Positions 1-10,610 of a stretch of 64,000 nt of DNA are shown piece after piece. Below the pieces are notes generated by a model. That model saw only the letters and a list, made by a program, of their open reading frames with translations. It did not search any database and was not told the origin of the DNA. The stretch lies in the NCBI RefSeq assembly GCF_905475345.1, contig NC_066606.1:3326501-3390500 (forward strand), written 5' to 3'. Source of the stretch: Vespula vulgaris. Its lineage: Eukaryota; Arthropoda; Insecta; Hymenoptera; Vespidae. Within the stretch, counting starts at the first letter, position 1, and every line of letters begins with the position of its first letter. A program made the translations under genes and the position numbers.

Positions 1-1135
1 AGCTTCGCAGAATTTGCATTCGTTTCAAACTTGCGTTTATTTTCGCCTGTGACATCTTACAACAGATAACTTGTTAAGTAATTTTAGAAAGTGAATTTAG
101 AAATCAATAGCTCTATATTTTGGATACCTTATTTTACGAAAAAGCTTTTGAAATAACAGAATATATGCAAAAAATGTACGAAGAGTGCTTCGATCAGAGA
201 ACTATTTCGTCTAGGATGAATAGGCATGAGAAAGTTATATATGAATACACAAAATAGGAAGGAGAAACTTCAATTTCAAAAAAATCGAAGAAATGTAAGT
301 GTTGGGACAATGTAATATTTGCAGATGACAGCAAATTTCATATTGCATCTATAGTAGGGATAAAAGTTTGGCAAAAACGGAAAGAGACGCATAAACTAAA
401 ACATTTACAAGTTAAGATAAAGCACAATGATAACTCTATGATGGTTTGAGGTTGTTTTATTGATTTGTTTTCTAATATTGGTGTAGGTGAACACGAATTT
501 ACTGAAAATGTTTTGTATAGATACTTAAACATTTTACAAAATGATTTAAAGGAATAGTACCACAAATACGGGATATAAAAATTCATTTAAATTGTAACAA
601 TTGAAATTTTATCATTCTAAGGAAGAAGCTCCGATATTGTATGAAAATTTGCTCTAAAATAGCAAAAATGATTTTCAACTACCTCCACATCGTCTAATTT
701 AAATCCTATAAAGGATCTGCGATAAAGTAGTTCATAAAGCGTAATAAATACAAAAGATGATTTAAAAATTGTATAATATATGAATAATAAATGATCAAGA
801 AAGATTATTTGTACAATATAAAATAATTCAGAATGTGTATAATTGTTAATAGCATGTTATTTAAGATGAGATGTACCCGTTATTATATTAAATAATAATA
901 AATAATGATAATTCCGCTTTATAAGCTCCAATATAAATTTTATTTGAAAAATGTCCCCATATTCTATCATACACATGATAAAATTATTCGCGTTATTTCG
1001 GGATTTTCTACAATATTTAAAGAACCATACGTAACAAATTAACAGTCCTCCGTTTCTGTTATCTATATACAATATTGTAATAGATGATAATTGTTTTTTG
1101 TTGCACATTGTATGTTTCCAATATCAAGGGTAAAT
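1..1135. repeat. Repeat containing Tc1 copy A; relative of 27,251-27,330 plus 28,850-29,870
   Basis: Bases 1-80 match 27,251-27,330 (both begin agcttcg.agaatttgcatt). From about 85 to 1,135 the match moves to 28,850-29,870. The two loci share substitutions and both carry the inactive transposase, so they look like segmental copies with an internal deletion between 27,330 and 28,850 in this one, not two insertions of an active element. Confidence 0.65.
86..760 (+). pseudogene. Decayed Tc1-type transposase, copy A
   Basis: A single frame (in phase with position 303) can be followed from about 303 to 720 and reads like the catalytic part of a Tc1-family transposase. It has WDNVIFADDSKF at 303 (the family's first catalytic Asp lies in an F-S-D-E-S-like motif), MMV-stop-GCF at 438-455 (family VMVWGCF, with Trp changed to TGA at 447-449), GVGEHEFTENVLYRYLNILQ from 480, and SSNLNPIKDL at 690 (family SPDLNPIENL). 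Stops at 447 and 555 and others make it dead. It would have been a cut-and-paste DNA transposase. No terminal inverted repeats were recognised. The same sequence recurs at 28,850-29,870. Confidence 0.75.
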
Positions 1136-1499
1136 ATTAAATTTGTATTGGTATCCTAATATTTTTGTGATTGATTTCATATAGATATATGTGTGTATAT
1201 CTATACATGTATAATACAATAGAAAATACACGCACTTCACCGTAAGTTACGATTTTTACTATTTTTTATTACTTCATTCTATACCTGTTTATGAGTAACA
1301 TATAACGCATACATGTACGTGTGTGTGTGAATATTGAAATGTAATCGAAAGAAAGGAAGGAGAGAAAATACATTGCTTTCGAGAGATTACGATTTATCTT
1401 CGCGATTAACTGTTAGATATATTTTATCTTTTTAATATTTTTAATGAAATGATAAAAGCAGAATTTTCGTACAATTTATTCTCGGAAATATAATTTTCA

Positions 1500-2160
1500 T
1501 CTTTATTAGTTTACAATGACAAATTATTGTATATATATGTTTGTATGTAAATATGAACCTTATGCCTAAATATTCGGCTGATCTTAACAACTCGCTATTC
1601 GGTTAACCCTTCTGTTTCACCGATGTTTTCGATACGAATATAATGACAGTATAATGACAAAAAATAGTAAGGGCTTCAACAGTAAGTCTCTTTCCTTTAA
1701 AGTGTTTTAAAATGGTACATAAGAAAATTTTATTTTTGTAAAATATCATGTTTGCTTACTTTTGAAATAACGAAAACGAGTGTACAATTGACTAATAATT
1801 AAAAATTAACATTTACATATACATAGAAGTAGATTGATGTAAATATTCTTTTTTCGAAATCTACTTATTTTATTCGTTTGATTTAATTACTTTATTCGAA
1901 ATTTAATTGCTCTATTTGTTAATCGAAAATTATTAATAACTGTAATTAATTATTGCCTATTCTCTTTATTTTATACTGTTATTTCTATTATTGACAAATT
2001 TTTATTTTTAATCAAATCGTATTTATAACAATTAATTTGGAAACTTTGTGGCGTTATATCATAAGTGATTGTCAAGGTTCCGATGAGAAAACAATTAGAC
2101 CAAGTTTGGCAGAAAATTACTAACCATTAATGATCTGAACTCGAGTAAGTTCTATTTAAA
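1500..2160 (+). repeat. U block, copy 1
   Basis: AT-rich non-coding block aligned with 21,200-21,870 (shared landmark: atattcggctgatctta, then ctcgctattcggttaa). A short inverted fragment of the same block lies at 10,035-10,115. No function is visible. Confidence 0.7.
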
Positions 2161-2310
2161 AATTTTTTATTGGATATATTGTATTGCCATTCTTCAATAC
2201 TTTTTCATTAAAATACTTTACTGTAATATTTGCTGTGCTAAGGAAATCTGAGAAAAATAAGGTTAAGTCGAAAAATTCATCTTTTAATATATAATTGAAA
2301 TAGGTATAGA

Positions 2311-2495
2311 AAAATTAGCTGTTTGATATTTCGAAAACTGAGTTTTAGCTATATCTGAAAAAGTGGGAACAGTGCTAGAATAAGGGTGTGGCTCGAAGGG
2401 GACTATTTCGAAGCCACCGTCATGGTTATTGATCAACTGCTCTCCGTTGTCGACTGTGGCAAGGACTTTGCAAGGGCATTAAAAAAGTTCCTACG

Positions 2496-2543
<48 letters not shown>

Positions 2544-2730
2544 TATATATGCGCGCGCGCGCGCACACACACACACACACACTTTACGCGCGCGCGCGTG
2601 CGTACACATGTATCTCGTCTCGAATACTCGTATGGGTTGCCTAGTTACGAAGACCCTCCCTTTTGATGGAGGAGTCTTTGAAAATATCTTGTGTTTCCGA
2701 CGAGGGTTTCTAAAGAAAGGGAAGCCTAAA
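2311..2730 (+). repeat. RB block 1 with microsatellite
   Basis: One of seven RB copies. Order: agctatatctgaaaa, aagggtgtggct, cgaaggggactatttcgaag, tcgactg..gcaaggactt, then a microsatellite (here TA/CG/CA), then the gttgcctagttacgaagacc segment. This diverged copy lies before the K-M block at 3,000. RB is GC-richer than its surroundings and keeps its order in every copy. Confidence 0.75.
2497..2611. repeat. Alternating purine-pyrimidine tract (TA)n(GC)n(CA)n(CG)n
   Basis: Positions 2,497-2,582 alternate strictly (TA, then GCGCGC, then CACACA). A second alternating CG/TG block follows at 2,585-2,611. Such runs are prone to left-handed DNA and slippage. The 117-codon open frame over it is only the translation of the repeat. 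Confidence 0.9.
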
Positions 2731-2999
2731 TATCCATAGAAGTCAAACTTGGAAACAAGCTACTAGTCTTCATGCAATTACAGAAAAATGAGTACGTGTG
2801 AATAAAGCGTAATTTTGGTGATATTGTAAACCGATAATGTATTTTTCTAAAGCAAAACTTTAGAACTTTAGGACTTTAGTTTCCTTAAGTTCTCATCTTT
2901 ATCTCTAATTTAGAAACTATGAAGTATATTACACATCCAAGAAGTTACATTTACTGTACATGTTCCACTGAAATTTCCACACAATTATTATTATTATTA

Positions 3000-3850
3000 C
3001 ATGATTATTTTGTTATTGTTATTATTATTTAATAATATTATTATCATTGTGTATCCTTCTTATCACTATCAACATGATCGGTTTTATTATTATGAATATA
3101 AATGTAAGAATATTTCTTCTTATAGAATAGCTTAATTACGTTACCCCACCATATCCAACTAGTCGTAAACCATAAGCCCCACCAATGCAAGTTTTCCAAC
3201 GATATCTCCAATTGTTCAGAAATCTTCCACCTCCTCTTCACTTTTTTACTATACCGAACTTTCATGTTACCAAGGAAAATGTTCGAAGCACACTTCGATC
3301 TCGACTACGAAACTTACTGACCACTATTAAATATTACTTCCTAATCTTGAGTCACCTCTGCATTTTCACGTAGAGAAAAATAAACAGAAGTCATTTATCC
3401 TATTAAGTGAAGAGAAGTCCAATAACGTAGAAGAGATTGCCATCGTTTCTATCTTGTGATATCTCGTGAGTCAATAAGAAAAAAGCACATTAAATAAATG
3501 GCACACTTACGCTAGTCAATTACTCACTAATGTTATAAGTGACCGTAACACAGTACGTAAACCAATAATTTTTTCTTTGTTAAAAAGTAATGTCTGCATT
3601 ATAACGTGCACATCCATAGAACACTGGAGACGGCACTAATCGCGAGAAAAAAAACTTGGGAGTTCAGAATGTTTGTTAGTATTTTCATATACAAAAGTCG
3701 TTTGTAATCTTATAAGTTTAGGTACCGATTTTCGAAGATTCATAAAATGCTTTTCCCGATTAGCTTCAATCGAATCGTTAAAAAAGAATCGGTAAATAAC
3801 ACAGGAACGAAACATACGGAAAAGCATTTTGAAATATATATTTTACACAG
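3000..3850 (-). repeat. K-M block 1
   Basis: Copy of a two-part block found seven times: a part with TTATTATTATC runs and a segment around ccaattg.tcagaaatctt.ccc (K), then a part that on the minus strand reads gattcgattgaagctaatcgg (M). Compared with 53,260-54,490 on the other palindrome arm, about 1.2 kb is missing here near 3,830, joined within A/T microhomology. Frames in it are not conserved as protein (see rejected items). Confidence 0.65.
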
Positions 3851-4060
3851 TATAAAAAAAATTTTTTGGAAATCATTTGGAAGAAACAAATGACAAAAAG
3901 AAAAAAAGAACATATCAAAATCTTTACTCATTTTCAGGTCTACAAATACAATAGAAAAGATAGGATATGTATGTTTAGAAAATGACATATTTTATTCAAT
4001 CAGCATATATTTTAAATTTATGTTCCTTGAAACATATCTCAAAAATGAATAAACGAAAAG

Positions 4061-4068
4061 AAAAAAAA
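4061..4068 (-). terminator. T8 run after T2 (TT1)
   Basis: Eight T on the RNA strand, two bases (AA) after the CCT end of T2. It suits Pol III termination and is the longest T run on this strand since T1. Confidence 0.5.
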
Positions 4069-4070
4069 TT

Positions 4071-4138
4071 AGGTCTTCGTTTGATGAATGTTTACAAAGT
4101 TATTCGGGTGAATGCTCTACCATCTGAGCTACCGAGGA
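4071..4138 (-). other. T2 of TT1, tRNA 5'-half-like
   Basis: Reads TCCTCGG-TA-GCTC-AGATGGTA-GAGC-A-TTCAC, with T8, A14, G18G19 and A21 in place. It pairs with T1: acceptor six of seven (T1-C72 fails), anticodon stem TTCAC/GTGAA five of five. There is no B box or T arm; the 3' part ends CGAAGACCT, the exact complement of the T1 start. Confidence 0.65.
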
Positions 4139-4675
4139 AATTTCCGGCAGAGATTTACATGCAGACACGTAATTACATCTGTATTGATGTAATTCAGGAT
4201 TAAAGGGTATTGGGTCCAATTTGTTCCATCAGGAATAACCCGATTTCTGATATCAGCAAACATCTTTTCATGCTTTAAATATTCTATTGATCTTTCATTG
4301 TGGTTTTTCTATTCTTAATAGATTGATTTTTTGCGTTGATTTAACGCGTTTCTATTCCAAAATCCTTTTTTCTTTTGTCAGAGAATAAGGGGGTATGGAA
4401 TAATTATTTTCCACATAACAATTTTGTCACGTGCGTTGCGACACAACTACTCGTTCAATGTGAGGTATAATTGGTGATTGGAAACTGGGATATTGAGTTC
4501 ATTGAACCGTGGGGAGCAGAACAGAAGAAGCATTGTTACATTTATTCGAGATTAATATACTCGAACAATAAATCGATGTTTGGACGAACTGAAAGAAGAC
4601 TGGATTCTCACTAATCACACGTTTTTCTTGTTAGGTTGAGCGAAGTGGTGGGGAGTTTTTTGATGCGTGCCTGCC

Positions 4676-4750
4676 TGCCTCGACCGGGACTCGAACCCGG
4701 GACCTTTCACTTGCCGAACAAGCACTCTGCCATCTGAGCCACGAAGACCT
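4676..4750 (-). tRNA. T1 of TT1, tRNA-like (atypical)
   Basis: RNA strand starts AGGTCTTCG and ends TCGAGGCA. The D stem GCTC/GAGT and the T arm CCGGG-TTCGAGT-CCCGG are intact, with an A-box-like TGGCTCAGATGG and a B box GGTTCGAGTCC. Read alone, the acceptor (GTCTTCG/TCGAGGC) has a C-C mismatch and three wobbles and the anticodon stem is poor, so a normal tRNA and its anticodon cannot be assigned (UCG or GGC, depending on register). Its 3' half pairs with T2 at 4,071-4,138. Confidence 0.6.
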
Positions 4751-4774
4751 ATGTTTACCTATCTATGTAATTGA

Positions 4775-4845
4775 GTTTATATATTTCATCCAATTTTTTG
4801 CTATGTTTATAGTTTTATATATATTAGAGAGAAATTATTTTTCTG
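4775..4845 (-). promoter_or_regulatory. TATA-type promoter of TT1
   Basis: On the minus strand TATATAAAC begins 33 bp before T1 and CAGAAAAATAATTT begins 95 bp before it. The layout recalls insect snRNA-type Pol III promoters (proximal element plus TATA), but the -95 motif was not matched to a known element. Confidence 0.55.
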
Positions 4846-5690
4846 TGATTATAACTTTACGTATAATATATATAAAACTTAGTAGTACATATTTATTTTT
4901 CAACAATAAATATTTTATGAACTATTTAGTAACGTATAGAGTTACGTGTACAATGTTTTAGAATATTTCCGATAAGGCAGATGCCGATTACGAATACATA
5001 CGATGTTAATCGAGAGCTTCTTTAGATTTTTTATGTAAATCAGCGGCAGTCTCAAAATAGACGTTAATTATCTTATACAAAACTAGTTCTGTTGCGTAGA
5101 ATTTTGAAGTTTTATTTCTCTCATATGTTCTTAATAACACTAACGTACACATCAAATCTAGAAATACAATTATCGATAATTACTTTTCATTTCCTCCACT
5201 TTGCTGTGTATATATTCTTTTTTTATAACGTAATATTATATAATAGAAGCTTAATAGGACATAGTTTTGACCTTACCTCACATTTTTTATGAATATAATA
5301 ATTAAACAAATGTAATATTTATTATTCTTGGTTTATATGTATTATAGTTATCTATTCAACTAAAATATGTGTAATATATACCTATAATTATATAGCTAAG
5401 TTAGAATTATAAACAAATGTATATAGAAGTATTTCTCTCCTGTTTAAATAATTATATGAGTGATATGTCAATGTCATATCGTTTGGATACAGAAATTCGG
5501 ATAAACTTTTGTTATGATCCATTGTAAAGTGTAGTGTACTCAATTAACATTTGTGAAGAAAACACGAATCCATAAAGCACATATAACTAGGCCTTGTGAA
5601 ATTAATGACCAATTCAGCTCATTCCTTGTATGATGGCTTGTATTTACGGTTAGAAATGTGAAAAAAAAGAGACAGAGAAAGAAATAGAAT
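4846..5690 (-). repeat. TT upstream flank 1
   Basis: Non-coding AT-rich flank shared by all TT units and nearly identical to 13,434-14,280. It includes ttccgataaggcagatgccg and ctagttctgttgcgtag. Small frames such as the 66-codon one at 5,092 are not supported as genes. Confidence 0.7.
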
Positions 5691-5707
5691 GAGAGGGAGT
5701 GTGTGGG

Positions 5708-5740
5708 AGAGAGAGAGAGAGAGAGAGAGAGAGTGAGAGT

Positions 5741-5776
<36 letters not shown>
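5708..5776. repeat. GA microsatellite
   Basis: Interrupted (GA)n tract. The equivalent CT tract of the inverted arm is at 51,299-51,341. Confidence 0.9.
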
Positions 5777-6054
5777 AAATATGAAAACGAGCATCGATAT
5801 AAGAAAAGCGTGATTTATTTATTATGCGAACGACGGTCCTTTATTTTCTATGCTGTTAGAAGAAAATTTTAATTCAGCCGAATTGCATGTAGTTAGTCCT
5901 TAATGATGTTCCTCCGAGTTCATACGACACGTTTCTGTACAATATCCTGCACCGGCTTGTATCATCAAAAAAATTAGTCTCAGTTAAAAAACCCGTTATT
6001 ATTTGATATATAATCGGTAATTTTTTATGTGATTTAATGAATGATCGAAAATGG

Positions 6055-6420
6055 ATACAGAAAACTAGCTATTTGATATTTCGAAAGCTGAGTCCCAGCT
6101 ATATCTGAAAAAGTAGGAGCATTGCTCAGTGCTAAGGGCGTGGCTCGAAGGGGACTATTCCGAAGACGCCGTCGTCGTTATTGATCGACTGCGTTCTGTT
6201 GTCGACCATAGCAGGGACTTGGGAAGGGCATTGTGAAAAATGTCCAGTCATATTGTACGTGTGTTTGTGTGTGTGTATATACATATTATAAACACTCAAC
6301 GCACAGATATATAAGTTGCCTCGAATACTCCGATCAGTTACGAAGATATAGTTACGACGATCATTACTTAGATGAAAATTTTTTGAACCAGTCTCGTTTA
6401 TCTGATGAGGGTTTATAAAC
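6055..6420 (+). repeat. RB block 2 with microsatellite
   Basis: Nearly identical to 14,635-15,000 and inverted at 50,040-50,415. The microsatellite is GT/TA at about 6,260-6,290. The core reads aagggcgtggctcgaagggg (plus strand), opposite to the TT strand. Confidence 0.75.
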
Positions 6421-6429
6421 TACTTATTA

Positions 6430-7215
6430 CTTAATATTATTATTATCATTGTGCGTTCTTTTTATTACCATCAACATCATCGGCTTTATTATTATCATTA
6501 TAATTGTACAAGCTGGTTCATATTATATAACATACACATACAAACATAATATGCGTCATTCCACTATACCCGACTAGCTATCAATCATAAGCTTCACTAT
6601 TCCCACTTCCACGACGAAACTTCCAATTGGTCAGAAATCTTCCCCCACTTCTTCCGTTTTCTACTCTTAGGAACCTTCGTGTTACGAAAGAAGATTCTCG
6701 AAGAACACTTCCATTTCGACTGCGTAACCTGCTCTTTACTCTTATATATCTCTTCACAATCTTGCAACATCTTTGAACTTTCACATAGAGAAAAATAAAC
6801 TTAAGTCGTTTAACCGATTCAGTGAAGACTAATCAGATATCGTAGAAGAGAGTGTCATCGTTTCTATCTTGGTGAATCAATAACAAAGGAGCACATTAAA
6901 CAAATCGCACACTTATAAATGACTGTAACAGAGTAAGTAATGCAATAATTTTTCCTGTGTTAAAAAGCAGTGTCTGCATAATAATCTACACACGAATAGA
7001 AAACAGGGGATGACACTATTTCGCGAGAAAGAGAGCTTAGTAGTTTAATGTATTTGTCAGTATTTTCGCATACAAAAGTCATTCGTGGTCTTACATGGCT
7101 AGGTAACGATTTTCGAAAATACATAAAATCCCCGATTAGCTTCAATCGAATCTTTCAAAAAAATAACAAATATCATTGGGACGAAACATAAGAGAAAGCA
7201 TTTTAAAATATGTAG
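6430..7215 (-). repeat. K-M block 2
   Basis: Nearly identical to 15,005-15,795 and to 49,250-50,035 (inverted). It holds two short minus-strand frames (67 codons at 6,581-6,784; 61 codons at 6,960-7,145) whose identity between copies only reflects recent duplication. Confidence 0.7.
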
Positions 7216-7267
7216 TATTCTATAGTCAATGTTTCAAATAGTACGGCTGAAATATATATAGAAAAAT

Positions 7268-8045
7268 TTAAGGATTCGATAGGATTGTGTGGTTACGAGA
7301 AGACGTTGACGCTGTAATATAATTCATCGTGAAACAATTATGATGATCACGATAACAACTTTTCATTAGTTTCTGTTCTCTATTTAGCAAATTTATATAC
7401 TTATGTTGCGTTAATGATCGTTTAAATCTGTAATTTTTTACATTAACGGTTGTCCATCTGTACATGTTCCTTTCTTATTTCATTCGGAAAATTCTTTACA
7501 ACGTCGAAATTAAACTGAGAGAAGTAATACTTGTACTATTTTTATTGATAATATAGTCGTAGGTATTATTATATTATTACAATATGTACATAATGGACAT
7601 AATAATTACGTTTTTATTACTATTATTATTATAAGAGTTTATAGCATTATATTATCATATTATATACTAGCTCTTTCATGCTGATATGTTTACATATATC
7701 TCAGAGTCTGTGTCCGAAAATACGTAAAATGCATAAAATACGGAAACAATCACGCTAGTTTAATTTATATCGAGTATGATTTAGTTATCTTTACTTCGGC
7801 TATCTACTTCTTCATTCCTCATGTAACGATAAAACTGAAACAGAATCTGTAAAAATACAGAACATGGATTGTACTAAATGTATATAGAACATGTTCTTTT
7901 TCCAACATAGTATATTAATGTAGTGAAAGATATCCCATTGCCGATATCTGGAATTATTTATATATCCGTATATCGATTTCATTGTCGTATATCGATATTG
8001 CGATACAGGTGCAATGCGTCGTAATTGTACATTCCCCATTTTACA
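7268..8045 (-). repeat. K-M to TT linker with CGATA-rich block, copy 2
   Basis: Carries the block that lies downstream of T2 in the units: clustered CGATA and ATATCG words (gtatatcgatattgcg and similar) at 7,940-8,000, then a conserved stretch around gaacatgttctttttcc. No gene is seen. Confidence 0.6.
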
Positions 8046-8263
8046 TAATATAAAAAAGAATATATAGGAAATCGTTTGGAAGAATCAAATGACAAATAGA
8101 AAACAAAGCAAATTGAAATTTTGTATTCGTTAACAATCATGCAAATAAGTTTGAAAGTAAGTACGATATTTCTATACGAATTGACGTAATTTATTGAATC
8201 CGTATACATTTTAAATTTGAATCTTCCTTGAATCATATCACAAAAATTGAAAAAAGAAAAGAG

Positions 8264-8270
8264 AAAAAAA
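8264..8270 (-). terminator. T7 run after T2 (TT2)
   Basis: Seven T on the RNA strand, two bases after T2. Confidence 0.5.
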
Positions 8271-8272
8271 TT

Positions 8273-8336
8273 AGGTCTTCGCTAGTTGCCTACAAACATT
8301 TTCGGGTGAATGCTCTACCATCTGAGCTATCGAGGA
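8273..8336 (-). other. T2 of TT2, tRNA 5'-half-like
   Basis: TCCTCGA-TA-GCTC-AGATGGTA-GAGC-A-TTCAC-CCGAA. It pairs six of seven with the T1 acceptor strand and five of five in the anticodon stem. The tail CGAAGACCT is fully complementary to AGGTCTTCG of T1. Confidence 0.65.
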
Positions 8337-8860
8337 ACTTTCTGCCTAAATTTACTTACATAGATAGATCTAAAACATTTGTAATTGCTGTAACTCGATG
8401 TACATGTTATTGGGGTCCGATTTGCACCATAAACTGTAACCGATATCTGATACGAATAAACCACCTTTTAACATTCCGTCTATACAACTAATTGTGATTT
8501 TTTTATTCTTAATACTTTGTTTTTTTGCATTGAAACAATGCGTTTGTATTTCCTAAATACTTTTTTCTTTTGTCAAATAATAGGGGTACGAACAGTCATA
8601 TTTTCTACATATAAATTTCATCATCACGTGCCTCGCGAAACAACTATTCGTTAAGGTGTGGGGTACAATGGTGATAAGAAAATGGTTTTCATATACTTAG
8701 GTGTGGTGTGTGGGGGAGGGGACAGAGCAGAAAGAGCACTGTTTCATTTATCCACATTACAATAAATCGCTGCTCAGAAAGATAAGAAGTGAAACAAGCC
8801 TGAATGTAACGTTTTTTCTTGCAACGAGAGTAGGAGTCGTGGATGAGGTTTTTCGCTGCG

Positions 8861-8935
8861 TGCCTCGACCGGGGCTCGAACCCGGGACCTTTCACTTGCC
8901 GAACAAGCACTCTGCCATCTGAGCCACGAAGACCT
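8861..8935 (-). tRNA. T1 of TT2, tRNA-like (atypical)
   Basis: D arm and T arm (CCGGG-TTCGAGC-CCCGG) are intact; the 3' end is TCGAGGCA followed by CGC. As in TT1, it is a poor tRNA alone. The open frame over it (VRQVKGPGFEPRSR) is a familiar spurious translation of a T arm. Confidence 0.6.
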
Positions 8936-8959
8936 ACGATTACACATCTATGTAATTGA

Positions 8960-9030
8960 GTTTATATACTACATCCAATTTCTTGCTATGTTTATCGTTT
9001 TATATATATTAGAGAGAAATTATTTTTCTG
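8960..9030 (-). promoter_or_regulatory. TATA-type promoter of TT2
   Basis: TATATAAAC starts at -33 and CAGAAAAATAATTT at -95 relative to T1, as in TT1. Confidence 0.55.
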
Positions 9031-9206
9031 TGATTATAACTTTACGTATACTATGTATATAATACTTAGTAGTACATATTTATTTTTCAACAATAAATAT
9101 TTTATGAACTATTTAGTAACTTATAGAGTTACGTGTACAATGTTTTAGAATATTTCCGATAAGACAGATGCCGATTACGAATACATACGATGTTAATCGA
9201 GTTTGT

Positions 9207-9270
9207 GGGAGAGAGGGAGAGAGAGAGAGAGAGCGAGAGAGAGAGAGAGAGAGAAAAAGAGAGAGAGAGT
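9207..9270. repeat. GA microsatellite truncating the TT2 flank
   Basis: The upstream flank stops at gttaatcgag (about 9,200) and a GA tract follows directly. In the sister copy near 17,770 the flank continues with agcttcttt. This is a recombination or slippage breakpoint. Confidence 0.85.
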
Positions 9271-9289
9271 GGAATGAAGAGAAAGACCC

Positions 9290-10610
9290 GTCGCGCGGAA
9301 TCAATATGGGATATTGAGAACGGAAATTTTTGGTTTCTTTTTTATATTAAAATGTACATTGCACTTTGTAAAAAGACAGTTATACGCATATACCTATATT
9401 TGGTTATATAATACTATTGGCTTGCTCCTAGAAAGGAATTAGATAAATAGGAATTTCATATAATAATTAGAGAATGACGAGTCCTATTAATGAGAAATAT
9501 CATTCTGTTTCATTTCGGACAAGTTACCATATAGCACGTATAATCGAAATATTTTCACGATCAAGGTACTCTCGAACCGTGAAAAGTTTGTAATATGTTA
9601 TCGAAATTATATAGGAGGAATTTTATAATTTAAATATTTCCCGAAAAAGTTTCGCATGTTCACTCAGTTTGATTGTATAATAATCTTGTTACTATATAAA
9701 TTATAAGATAACAATATATGTAACAAACTATTTTCAAAATGACAAAAAATTACTTAAACCTATGATTTTGTGATCTTTATTTTATAAAATATTTACCAAT
9801 CGATGAAACGACTCATTATTCATAAAAATCATGAATTAATTAATTAGTACAAATATTAATACTACCAATCGACAGTCACATTTTAAGCTTATTATTCTAC
9901 AGGGATCTTTCAAATCAATAATTCTGATTGAATCGTTTCTTTAGATTTCAATATTTCAGAAAATGGTGATGAAAAGATAAGATCTACTACTGCAGACTTT
10001 ATAATTTTTTTTACTTTGTACAATTCAAATCAAAAACATCGTTGCATCGAAAAGATTAACCGAATAGCGACTTGATAAGGGCAACCGAATATTGAATAAG
10101 AAGTTGATTGATAATAAAAACACAGAAGGACAACACTTTATCATTGTAAGTTTATAATAATGAAAGTCTAACTAACAATTCGATGGTAAGATTTAGAGTG
10201 GCTCACGAGAATGTTCGAACGCTCGCTATTAAGACTTTAAATAATAAAAGTATATAGGTTAGTTTTAAGTTCAGAAAGGGGTGTCGCTACTACTAGAAGG
10301 CCCAACTATCGAATTTATGTATACGAGATTTGAAGCGAATGTAATAATATTTATAGAAGTTAAAAAACATTTATTACAAGGATATATTGAAACAAAGTCA
10401 CAAAAGTATTCGAACGCTATTAATTATATGTATTTTATTTTATTTTATATTAAGTTGCATCACCCTTGTCTCTGTTATAGCTTTGAGAGGATATTGCAGG
10501 TTGTGTAATAACTTCTCAATTGCAGATTCGAAAATTTTGAAAATTTCCTCTTAATCAACGTGTAAAATAAGAACAATTAAAAATTCATTTGACAAAATAA
10601 AGAGAAGTAC
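9290..10610. other. AT-rich region found only in the left arm
   Basis: No gene seen. The right arm lacks this 1.3 kb: at 47,228 the inverted copy of 10,611 is followed directly by TT flank. It holds an inverted U-block fragment (10,035-10,115). The 75-codon frame at 10,281 has no recognisable motif. Confidence 0.6.

Larger units (their letters stand above)
4061..4750 (-). ncRNA. TT1: split tRNA-like RNA unit
   Basis: T1 and T2 are separated by 537 bp. Within the spacer the RNA strand has one run of four T (at ccaaaatcc on the plus strand), while the opposite strand has about nine runs of T4 or more. The spacer holds CACGTG (4,428-4,433) and a hairpin with stem GCGTT/AACGC (4,333-4,347). It belongs with TT3 and TT8: the three share the T2 tail AATAACTTTG. 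It is expected to be transcribed by Pol III if alive; that is inference. Confidence 0.6.
8264..8935 (-). ncRNA. TT2: split tRNA-like RNA unit
   Basis: Spacer of 524 bp. It belongs to a subfamily with TT4, TT7 and TT9 (T2 tail AATGTTTGTAGGCAACTAG). The internal hairpin here is GCATTG/CAATGC (8,527-8,541), a paired change relative to TT1. A C-rich tract on the RNA strand lies at about 8,705-8,725. Nearly identical to TT4. Confidence 0.6.

Noticed and set aside
2386..2739. 117-codon open frame
   Set aside because: Most of it translates the TA/CG/CA microsatellite (IYIYIY, ARARAHTHTH) and part of RB.
3636..3827. M-block frame as a real gene (aligned without gaps over 63 codons with 23,900-24,010)
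   Set aside because: Counting differences by codon position gives more at positions 1 and 2 than at 3, and the second copy has an in-frame TGA. That is neutral, not coding, evolution.
4676..4750. T1 as an ordinary functional tRNA gene
   Set aside because: D and T arms are good, but the acceptor has a mismatch plus wobbles, the anticodon stem is weak and no single anticodon register is convincing. T2 supplies a better partner for its 3' half.
4061..4750. TT as a standard tRNA-derived SINE
   Set aside because: Flanks of all copies are homologous for kilobases, there is no poly-A or simple tail and no target duplications, and a tRNA-like module stands at both ends. The copies spread with the larger unit. 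A very old SINE origin remains possible.
5540..5794. Open frames rich in SLSLSL or RERERE
   Set aside because: Translations of CT/GA microsatellites (also 9,113, 27,964, 51,216 and 56,000).
6581..6784. 67-codon frame identical at 15,159-15,362 and 49,682-49,888
   Set aside because: The copies are recent duplicates, so identity is uninformative. In diverged copies (3,044, 55,000, 62,520) the frame is shifted or lost.
8701..8922. Frames with VRQVKGPGFEPRSR or its antisense over T1 modules
   Set aside because: They are translations of the tRNA T arm, a known source of false proteins.
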